A DNA stretch of 19,509 nucleotides, from positions 1-19,509 of the forward strand of contig DCCQ01000065.1 of NCBI GenBank assembly GCA_002314195.1. Direction: 5' to 3'. The notes under the pieces are model-generated. The model was not told the DNA's origin, ran no database searches, and saw nothing but the letters and a program-made list of their open reading frames with translations. Positions 6,198 to 12,736 of this stretch are shown piece after piece; the stretch's first letter is position 1, and the number at the start of each line of letters is the position of its first letter. The position numbers and the translations under genes are program-made. This DNA comes from Bacteroidales bacterium UBA1077. GTDB taxonomy: Bacteria; Bacteroidota; Bacteroidia; Bacteroidales; UBA932.

Positions 6198-7172
6198 CTA
6201 CCAGCCCAGCACGTAAGCGAAGATCAGCGGAGCGACGATGGTCGCGTCACTCTCCACGATGAAGCGCGGAGTGGTAGGGGACAGTTTGCCCCAGGTGATC
6301 TTCTCGTTAGGAACGGCTCCTGAATATGAACCGTAGGAAGTGGTGCTGTCGGAGATCTGGCAGAAATATGACCAAAGCGGTGTGCCTTTCCAACCGAGAT
6401 CCTGCTCCATCATAGGAACGACGCAGATAGGGAAGTCGCCGGCGGTACCGCCACCGATCTGGAAGAATCCGACACCGGCCCCGGTTGCGTTGGCCTTGTA
6501 CCAATCAACAAGGAACATCATCACCTCGACACCTGTCTTAACGAGGTCGGTAGGGAACTCACCGCGGATGCAGTGGGCTGTGAATATGTTGCCGGTGGTG
6601 CAGTCCTCCCAGGCCGGGCAGATGATAGGAATGTTCTTCTCGCAGGCGGCCATTACCCAGCTGTCCTTAGGGTCGATCTCATAGTACTGCTCCAGAACAC
6701 CGCTGCGGAGGATCTGGTAGAGATATTCATAAGGGAAATACCTTTTTCCTTCATTCTTTGCTTTTGTCCACACATCGACAAGCGCTCCCTCAAGGCGGCG
6801 GAACGCCTCTTCTTCAGGGATGCATGTGTCGGTCACACGGTTGTAGTGGTTCTCAAGAAGATCCTGCTCCTGCTGTGGAGTAAGGTCGCGGTAACCCGGG
6901 ATCCTGTAATAGTGAGAGTGGGCGACGAGGTTCATGATGTCCTCCTCGAGGTTGTTGGCTGAGCAGCAGACGAACGAGAACTTGTCCTGACGGATCATTT
7001 CCGCGAGGGAAAGTCCGAGTTCGGCGGTACTCATCGCACCTGCCATAGCAAGGAACATCTTTCCACCCTTGTCGAGAAGGTCGCAGTAGGCCTTCGCGGC
7101 ATCAACCACGCAAGCCGAGTTGAAGTGGCGGTAGTGGTGGGTGATGAATTGTGAAATAGGTCCTTTTTCCAT
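6198..7172 (-). CDS. Deoxyhypusine synthase family protein
   Basis: This 324-aa protein belongs to the deoxyhypusine synthase fold family, NAD-dependent enzymes that transfer the aminobutyl group of spermidine to a lysine or an amine. Visible landmarks are GAMSTAELG near residue 45, the Asn/Glu-rich NNLEEDIMNLVAHSHYYRIP segment, GGGTAGDFP in the NAD-binding part, and TWGKL, whose Lys296 aligns with the catalytic lysine of the eukaryotic enzyme (SWGKI). Bacteria have no eIF5A to modify, so the bacterial members probably act in polyamine metabolism (homospermidine-type or related reactions); the exact product cannot be told from sequence. It is a single gene with its own terminator and a possible promoter upstream, following ffh. 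ATG start at 7170-7172; full length. Confidence 0.9.
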   Translation of the reverse strand: MEKGPISQFITHHYRHFNSACVVDAAKAYCDLLDKGGKMFLAMAGAMSTAELGLSLAEMIRQDKFSFVCCSANNLEEDIMNLVAHSHYYRIPGYRDLTPQQEQDLLENHYNRVTDTCIPEEEAFRRLEGALVDVWTKAKNEGKRYFPYEYLYQILRSGVLEQYYEIDPKDSWVMAACEKNIPIICPAWEDCTTGNIFTAHCIRGEFPTDLVKTGVEVMMFLVDWYKANATGAGVGFFQIGGGTAGDFPICVVPMMEQDLGWKGTPLWSYFCQISDSTTSYGSYSGAVPNEKITWGKLSPTTPRFIVESDATIVAPLIFAYVLGW

Positions 7173-7249
7173 TTTTTGTCCTAATGTTAAAAGTATTTTT
7201 CAATATGCTATCTCGTGTCAGATAACTCCTCTGAACGTACAATAGTGTG

Positions 7250-7280
7250 CGAATTTAGAAATTTTAGATTACTTTTCCAA
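7250..7280 (-). promoter_or_regulatory. Possible promoter of deoxyhypusine-synthase-like gene
   Basis: On the minus strand, TTGG (7277-7280) is followed after 19 bases by TAAATTCG (7250-7257), one mismatch from TAnnTTTG. It lies 77 bp before the start codon and beyond the end of ffh. Confidence 0.35.
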
Positions 7281-7294
7281 TTGTGATGTTTCAA

Positions 7295-8620
7295 TTATCT
7301 TCTGAAGCCGCGGAGCCTTTGCGCAAGGTTCCCGGTCAGTGCGCTCTTCATCATCTTCCGGGTGGTCTCGAACTGCTTGAGCAACTTGTTGACCTCGGCC
7401 ACATTCGTGCCGCTTCCGTCGGCGATTCTCTTGCGTCGGCTTCCGTTGATGATCTCCGGATTGTCCCTCTCCTCGGGAGTCATGGACATGATGATCGCCT
7501 CTATTCCCTTGAATGCCTTGTCGTTGTCGATGTCAATGTCCTTGATGGCCTTGCCGAGTCCTGGAATCATTCCTGCAAGATCCTTGATGTTGCCCATCTT
7601 CTTGACCTGCTGGATCTGGTTGTAGAAGTCCATGAGGCCGAACTTGTCCTTGGCCAGTTTCTTCCTGGTCTCGCGGGCCTGCTTCTCGTCGAACTGTTCC
7701 TGAGCCTTCTCTACAAGGGAGACAACGTCTCCCATTCCGAGGATTCGGTCGGCGATACGTCCAGGGTGGAACACATCCATAGCCTCCATCTTCTCACCCG
7801 AGGAGATGAACTTGATCGGTTTTCCGGTGACGTACTTGATGGAGAGAGCGGCTCCACCTCTGGTGTCACCGTCCATCTTGGTCAGCACGACACCATCGAA
7901 ATCAAGCCTCTCGTTGAAGACCTTGGCGGTCTCCACCGCGTCCTGACCGGTCATGGCGTCGACTACGAACAGGGATTCTGTCGGATTCACAGCCTTGTGC
8001 AGGGCCGAGATCTCGTCCATAAGCTCCTGATCCACAGCCAGACGGCCAGCGGTGTCTATGATCACGACCGAATATCCCTCCGCCTTGGCCTTGGCAATGG
8101 CGTTCTTCGCTATCCTGATAGGATCCTTGACGCCTTCCTCTGTATAGACAGGGACCTGGATGCCCTCTCCGAGGACCTTTAACTGCTCGATGGCGGCTGG
8201 CCGGAACGTGTCGCAGGCCGCGAGGAGAACCTTCATCCCTCGTTTGCTCTTGATGTTGTTCGCCAGCTTGGCGGAGAACGTGGTCTTACCTGAACCGTTA
8301 AGACCGGCCACCAGCACTATTCCCGGATTGCCCTTGATGTTGATGTCCTGCGAGGCGCTCCCCATGAATTCGGCCAGTTCGTCGTGGACGATCTTGACCA
8401 TCATCTGCTGAGGCTTCACGGCCGTGAGGACATTCTGTCCCATTGCCTTGACCTTCACCTTGTCGCAGAAGTCCTTGGCCACGCGGAAACTGACGTCAGC
8501 GTCCAGCAGCGCCCTGCGGATGTCTTTCAACGTCTCCGCGACATTGATCTCGGTGATTTTACCCTCGCCCTTCAGAATCTTGAAGGATCTCTCAAGTCTC
8601 TCCTGTAAGTTATCGAACAT
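7295..8620 (-). CDS. ffh: Signal recognition particle GTPase Ffh
   Basis: This 441-aa protein is the essential SRP54-type GTPase that binds signal sequences of nascent membrane proteins together with 4.5S RNA and docks with FtsY. Domains in order: N helical bundle (1-90), G domain with P-loop GLNGSGKTT (106-114), DTFRPAA, DTAGRL and TKMDGD motifs, then the methionine-rich M domain from about residue 300 with the RNA-binding SRRKRIADGSG segment. Length is normal for the family. The P-loop carries Asn108 where Gln is usual (GLQGSGKTT). The ATG start is at 8618-8620. A promoter box (8706-8713) and a terminator-like hairpin (8651-8697) both lie upstream, so the leader may be structured or partly attenuated. 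No SRP RNA gene is seen nearby. Confidence 0.97.
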   Translation of the reverse strand: MFDNLQERLERSFKILKGEGKITEINVAETLKDIRRALLDADVSFRVAKDFCDKVKVKAMGQNVLTAVKPQQMMVKIVHDELAEFMGSASQDINIKGNPGIVLVAGLNGSGKTTFSAKLANNIKSKRGMKVLLAACDTFRPAAIEQLKVLGEGIQVPVYTEEGVKDPIRIAKNAIAKAKAEGYSVVIIDTAGRLAVDQELMDEISALHKAVNPTESLFVVDAMTGQDAVETAKVFNERLDFDGVVLTKMDGDTRGGAALSIKYVTGKPIKFISSGEKMEAMDVFHPGRIADRILGMGDVVSLVEKAQEQFDEKQARETRKKLAKDKFGLMDFYNQIQQVKKMGNIKDLAGMIPGLGKAIKDIDIDNDKAFKGIEAIIMSMTPEERDNPEIINGSRRKRIADGSGTNVAEVNKLLKQFETTRKMMKSALTGNLAQRLRGFRR

Positions 8621-8650
8621 ATTCAGTAGCCTGTTGATTATGTCAACCGT

Positions 8651-8697
8651 AAAAAAATACCAGCCAACTTGGCGGCAAGTTGTTCTTGCCGTTGGCT
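8651..8697 (-). terminator. Terminator-like hairpin between GSCFA gene and ffh
   Basis: On the minus strand AGCCAACGGCAAG pairs with CTTGCCG and TTGGCT, a 13-bp stem interrupted by a 5-base bulge, with a 5-base loop. A run of seven T follows. It would end the GSCFA transcript but also lies just downstream of the apparent ffh promoter. Confidence 0.7.
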
Positions 8698-8705
8698 ATA
8701 GACTG

Positions 8706-8713
8706 CAAAGATA
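8706..8713 (-). promoter_or_regulatory. Probable -7 box of ffh promoter
   Basis: TATCTTTG on the minus strand is an exact TAnnTTTG -7 box, 85 bases before the ffh ATG. No clear TTG is seen at -33. Transcription from here would run straight through the hairpin at 8651-8697. Confidence 0.45.
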
Positions 8714-8757
8714 ATCAAATCCGCTGTAAGTATAAAATTTGTTGTAGGTTTGCTTGT

Positions 8758-9633
8758 TTAGCGGATGTTTATCGGGCGGTGCCGCGAACGGAGATATTCC
8801 TTCCTGCGCTCTTCCAGATCCGGAAGTTCGGATGCCGGGACAGCGAATCCCGCAAAGCGTGTCCAGAGATAGTCCACGGCCTGATCGGAAGGGTGTACCA
8901 TATCCGGAGCGTAGAAGCGGTAGTCACGGAGCTCGTCGAGCACGATCTCGTAGGCCGGGAAATATTCACAACGCTCCGGAAACTTCGCCAGAACCTCGTC
9001 CAAAGCAAGCAGGAGCGTGCTTTTGCTGAGTTGGTTGCCGTGCGCTCCGTCTTTAAGATGGCGGATGGGGGAAACCGTGAATATGAACTCCTTGTCCGGA
9101 TGCCGGTCGATCATATTCATAAGCAACGTCGCTGTTTCCCGGACGGAAAGTCTTCGGCGGGTGAACTCCTTCGAATCGATCTTCAGACAGTTCGAGACAA
9201 CCTCGCCTGTGCGGGAATATTCATAAATCCATGCTGTGCCGAGGGTTATGATGACTTTGGAGGCGGCTTTCCAGCGGTGCGAGGCTTCCTCCAGAGAGGC
9301 GTTGGCGACATTCAGGAACTCTTCTTCGGTGCGGCGGGCGAAGGTGGTGTGGTGGCTGAACGAGCAGATCAGACCGGCGCCAGCGCCCATCGGGACGCAC
9401 TCGTCCACGCTGAAGGGAATCCCGGAGGACAGCCTTGCGATTGAATTGCAGACCGAGACTGGGTTATAGATGGTGCCGAACGGGTTGACGCAGACTTCAA
9501 ACCCAAGATCCACCATTTTCCTGCCGATGTTGTCGGCGAAGCAGCTTCCAAACACGAATATCCTGTCTTTCAGCGAGATACTGACCTTGCTTTGCCCGGC
9601 CTCGACCGGAGTCTGTAGTTTGATCCCTTCCAT
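8758..9633 (-). CDS. GSCFA-family protein (SGNH-hydrolase-like)
   Basis: This 291-aa protein has the name-giving motif GSCFADNIG at residues 29-37, followed by NPFGTIYNP, both typical of the GSCFA family (Pfam GSCFA), which resembles SGNH/GDSL esterases with Ser30 as the likely nucleophile. Other matching parts are SHHTTFA, ITLGTAWIYE near the middle and FTVSPIRHLKDG, with a late MVHPSDQAVDYLW segment whose Asp/His pair would complete a catalytic site. No signal peptide is seen, so it is likely cytoplasmic. The substrate is unknown for the family. The ATG at 9631-9633 is only 74 bp from the divergent outer-membrane-protein gene, so the two share a compact control region. It is slightly shorter than many Bacteroidales members, but shows no break. 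Confidence 0.93.
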   Translation of the reverse strand: MEGIKLQTPVEAGQSKVSISLKDRIFVFGSCFADNIGRKMVDLGFEVCVNPFGTIYNPVSVCNSIARLSSGIPFSVDECVPMGAGAGLICSFSHHTTFARRTEEEFLNVANASLEEASHRWKAASKVIITLGTAWIYEYSRTGEVVSNCLKIDSKEFTRRRLSVRETATLLMNMIDRHPDKEFIFTVSPIRHLKDGAHGNQLSKSTLLLALDEVLAKFPERCEYFPAYEIVLDELRDYRFYAPDMVHPSDQAVDYLWTRFAGFAVPASELPDLEERRKEYLRSRHRPINIR

Positions 9634-9660
9634 ACGGGTGCGAAATTACAAAATAATCAG

Positions 9661-9692
9661 TAATTTTGCATAAAACGCGCTGGAGGCGTTTT
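9661..9692 (+). promoter_or_regulatory. Promoter -7 box and leader hairpin of the barrel / nucleotidase / GH78 operon
   Basis: TAATTTTG (9661-9668) is an exact TAnnTTTG -7 box, 40 bases before the ATG at 9708; no clear -33 box is seen. A perfect 7-bp hairpin follows at once: AAAACGC (9672-9678) with GCGTTTT (9686-9692), loop of 7 bases, which would lie at the 5' end of the transcript and may stabilise it. Confidence 0.5.
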
Positions 9693-9707
9693 CCCTTTCA
9701 GAAAGTT

Positions 9708-10961
9708 ATGAATATGAGAAAGAGCATAATTGTAATGACACTGCTTCTGGCATCGGCCTTCGCCGCCCGTGCCCAACAAAAGGTTTCCTTTACCTACGGA
9801 GCTGATTTCCAGTACTATTTTGACAACCGGGAATATGATGGCGCGGGCAATAAGTTTGAGACCTCGGGGACGGTTCACGCCGCGAGGCTGACTCCGTCGG
9901 TCGGCGTCAAGGTGGATGGCGGACGTTTCACCCATAGGCTGACGCTTGGAATCGATGTGATGAAGAATATGGGCGAGGCTCCGGTCTCCGAAAGCGACAA
10001 GGATCTTCAGAACATCGGGCTTTTCCGAGAGATGACATTCTGGTATGGCCTTGAAAGCCGGCGAAGAGCTGAGAAGTTCAACCTGTTGGCGGGAATATTC
10101 CCTCGCAGGAATTCCGTGTTCGGCTCAGGCTACCCTGACTGGGAAGATGATCCTGTGAAGACCGATCTGGTTCCGTCATTGTTCATCTCTGATGTGAACC
10201 AATTCTATGATAATAGCATAGAAGGTCTGCTCCTGAAGTACGAGACCCGTAAAGGCTATTGCGAGGCCGGTCTGGACTGGATGGGGATGATCGGACACGG
10301 GCGCAGGGAGCGCTTCCAGATATTCACTTATGGCAATTACTCTCTTGCGGGGGACTTCCTGCGTGCCGGATGGACCGCGACCATGTACCATTTCGCCAAC
10401 ACGCTTGAATATAGGGGAGTGGTGGACAATGTCCTTGTCTCGCCTTTCGTGTCGCTGGCGGCCGGGAGGAGAGACTTCCGTTGGAACGCCAAACTCAGTT
10501 ATATTCAAGGAATACATCAGGACAGAATCAACGAGACGGGGCTTGAGCCGGCGTTCGGCGGACTGCTGACGCTGAATCTCGGGTACAAGAAACTGGGCAT
10601 CCTGAATGACTCCTACTACGGTAACGGCCAGATGCCGTATTACTTCACCATTGATACTGGAGGGAATATGCTCGGGCCGGATTTGTATGCGGGAAGCCCG
10701 TTCTACCGCATCAACGAACAAGGAGGAAACTGGAAGCATTCCGGATTTTATGACCGGGCGGAGATTTACTGGCAGCCGTATATCGCTGATTTCGTGCGTC
10801 TGAGGCTGTCCGCCGTGTTCCATTTCACAGGTGACGGATTTCAGGGCAGCCAGCAGAAGCTGAGCGTCCTTTTTGACCTTGGGCGCGCCTTGAACTCCAA
10901 GAAAGCGGCCAAGGCTTCGGGCGGATCACGCAGACAAAGGAATTATGAAATATATTTATAA
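9708..10961 (+). CDS. Outer-membrane beta-barrel protein, function unknown
   Basis: This is a protein of about 417 aa with a clear signal peptide (MNMRKSIIVMTLLLASAF, cleavage after ARA). The mature part is rich in alternating aromatic and polar residues (for example FTYGADFQYYFDNREYDG near the start) and ends with a strand-like QQKLSVLFDLG, both typical of an outer-membrane beta-barrel, though no named family is recognised. After that strand comes a basic tail (SKKAAKASGGSRRQRN). The open frame reaches back to a TTG at 9666, but the ATG at 9708 (or 9714) gives the signal peptide. It is the first gene of a plus-strand operon; its stop codon lies 3 bp before the nucleotidase ATG, so the two are probably translated together. 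A role in uptake or as a partner of the nucleotidase is only a guess. Confidence 0.82.
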   Translation: MNMRKSIIVMTLLLASAFAARAQQKVSFTYGADFQYYFDNREYDGAGNKFETSGTVHAARLTPSVGVKVDGGRFTHRLTLGIDVMKNMGEAPVSESDKDLQNIGLFREMTFWYGLESRRRAEKFNLLAGIFPRRNSVFGSGYPDWEDDPVKTDLVPSLFISDVNQFYDNSIEGLLLKYETRKGYCEAGLDWMGMIGHGRRERFQIFTYGNYSLAGDFLRAGWTATMYHFANTLEYRGVVDNVLVSPFVSLAAGRRDFRWNAKLSYIQGIHQDRINETGLEPAFGGLLTLNLGYKKLGILNDSYYGNGQMPYYFTIDTGGNMLGPDLYAGSPFYRINEQGGNWKHSGFYDRAEIYWQPYIADFVRLRLSAVFHFTGDGFQGSQQKLSVLFDLGRALNSKKAAKASGGSRRQRNYEIYL

Positions 10962-10964
10962 GGT

Positions 10965-12719
10965 ATGAAAGGGATATTCAAGTCTGTCATCGCCGCCGCA
11001 TCCGCCGGATTTTTGCTGGCCGGCTGCGGTTCGGGACCCAAGGATGGGGACTATGTCCTCCAGATTCTGACTACCAACGACGTGCATGGATGCTATTTCG
11101 ATTCCACCTACGTCGGCGGGGGAGTGAAGAAGTCGCTCTTTGCAGTCAAGACCATCGTGGACAGCGTCCGTTCGGTGGCTGGGGCGGATAATGTTTTGCT
11201 GGTTGACGCCGGGGACTGCCTTCAGGGAGACAACGCGGCGTACTACTTCAACTATGTAGACACGCTTTCCCCTCACGTCTATCCTCGTCTGGCTGCCTAC
11301 ATGGGCTATGATGCCATCACCGTCGGCAACCACGACATCGAGACGGGCCATAAGGTCTATGACCGCATCGCCCGTGATCTTGAGTCCTACGGGATTCCTT
11401 TTCTTGCAGGAAACGCCATCCGCACCGACAACGGAAAGCCGTATTTCCCTTTGTACAAGATTTACAAGAAAGGCGGCCTGAAGGTTGCCGTGCTGGGCTT
11501 CACCAACGCCAACATGAAGAACTGGCTGTCTGAGAAGTTATGGAGCGGGATGACATTCGAGAGCCTTGTGCCTCTGGTTCAGGAGGATGTGGACAAGGTC
11601 AGGGCTAAGGAGAAGCCGGATGTCGTGATTGTGTCCGTGCATTCAGGAACAGGTCCTGGGGACGGGTCGATGCTCGAAAGCCAGGGCATGGATCTGTACA
11701 AAAGTTTGAGAGGAGTGGACTTCGTGGTCTGCTCTCATGACCATAGGCCGTTTGTGACCTCGTGTGACAGCATCGGGCTGATCAATTCGGGAAGTCATTG
11801 CCGCTTTGTCGGGCACGGAACCCTGCGCATGACCGTGGATGACGGCAAGGTGGTGAAGCGGGAGCATTCCACGGAGCTGATTCCGGTTGACGCCCACAGG
11901 ATTGACCCCGGGATGGAGGCCAAGTTCCACGAGGACTATCAGGCTGTGCAGGTATTCACTACCCAGGAAGTGGGTGAACTGAAGGTGGACATGCGCACCC
12001 GTGACGCCTACAAGGGAATGTGCGACTATGTAAACCTTGTCCACACACTTTGTCTTGGCTGCGCTCCTGCCCAGATCTCGATCGCGGCTCCGCTGACCTA
12101 CGATGGATTCGTGAAGGCGGGTACGCTGATCTATAAGGATCTGTTCACTATCTATCCGTTTGAGAATCAGCTTTATGTCATCACGATGACCGGTCGGGAA
12201 CTCAAGGACTACCTTGAAGCCTCCTACAACCGCTGGATTGTCACGGCCACCAAGCCTACCGATCATGTGCTGAACATCGTCCGGAAGGATGATCCGCGCA
12301 CGGGCCAGAAGGGCTGGTCGTTCATCGAAAGGACCTACAATTTCGACTCGGCCGCCGGAATCGACTACACGGTTGATGTCACCAAACCTTTCGGCTCCAG
12401 AATCGTGATTTCCACCATGGCTGACGGCACTCCTTTCGACCTTGGAAAGACCTATAACGTGGCGATGACTTCCTACCGCGCCAGCGGTGGCGGCGGGCTC
12501 TTGGGGGAGATCGGAATCGACACGGACAAGATCTCCGAGAGAACAGTGGAATATTATCCTGAGATCCGCGAGATCCTTTATGAATATCTCAAAAAGAATC
12601 AAGTGATCGACCCTGCCGTGATCGGAGATCCCGCTGTCATCGGTCATTGGTCTTTCATGCCGGAGAACATTGCAGGCCCTGCCATCGAGCGGGACATAGA
12701 CTTGATATTCAAGAAGTAA
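10965..12719 (+). CDS. 5'-nucleotidase / metallophosphatase-family lipoprotein
   Basis: This 584-aa protein is of the UshA/5'-nucleotidase type, hydrolysing phosphate from nucleotides or related esters outside the cytoplasm. It starts with a lipoprotein signal (LLAGC, Cys21), so it is membrane-anchored. The N-terminal metallophosphatase domain has the full metal set: TTNDVHG (Asp39, His41), DAGD (Asp84), GNHD (122-124), the SVHSGTG histidine near residue 225 and CSHDH near 262. The 5_nucleotid_C domain follows from about residue 335, with the substrate-stacking part around FTIYPFENQLYVITMTG and the later YNVAMTSYRASGGGG. Length is normal. It is the middle gene of the operon between an outer-membrane barrel and a GH78 enzyme, suggesting nutrient scavenging from nucleotides and rhamnose-containing glycans. 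Confidence 0.94.
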   Translation: MKGIFKSVIAAASAGFLLAGCGSGPKDGDYVLQILTTNDVHGCYFDSTYVGGGVKKSLFAVKTIVDSVRSVAGADNVLLVDAGDCLQGDNAAYYFNYVDTLSPHVYPRLAAYMGYDAITVGNHDIETGHKVYDRIARDLESYGIPFLAGNAIRTDNGKPYFPLYKIYKKGGLKVAVLGFTNANMKNWLSEKLWSGMTFESLVPLVQEDVDKVRAKEKPDVVIVSVHSGTGPGDGSMLESQGMDLYKSLRGVDFVVCSHDHRPFVTSCDSIGLINSGSHCRFVGHGTLRMTVDDGKVVKREHSTELIPVDAHRIDPGMEAKFHEDYQAVQVFTTQEVGELKVDMRTRDAYKGMCDYVNLVHTLCLGCAPAQISIAAPLTYDGFVKAGTLIYKDLFTIYPFENQLYVITMTGRELKDYLEASYNRWIVTATKPTDHVLNIVRKDDPRTGQKGWSFIERTYNFDSAAGIDYTVDVTKPFGSRIVISTMADGTPFDLGKTYNVAMTSYRASGGGGLLGEIGIDTDKISERTVEYYPEIREILYEYLKKNQVIDPAVIGDPAVIGHWSFMPENIAGPAIERDIDLIFKK

Positions 12720-12736
12720 CACTAAAATATTCAAAG

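Noticed and set aside
7283..8182. Plus-strand open frame (299 codons) opposite ffh
   Set aside because: ffh is certain from its GTPase and M-domain motifs; this frame is low-complexity Leu/Val/Asp-rich shadow sequence.
8680..9444. Plus-strand open frame (254 codons) opposite the GSCFA gene
   Set aside because: The GSCFA motifs are on the other strand; this frame has no signal peptide or known domain.
11643..12734. Minus-strand open frame (363 codons) opposite the nucleotidase gene
   Set aside because: It is an antisense shadow of the 5'-nucleotidase C-terminal half, with no domain of its own.
12647..12736. Start of the GH78 gene inside the nucleotidase gene
   Set aside because: The 30 extra residues are the out-of-frame end of the previous gene and precede a perfect signal peptide that begins at 12737.
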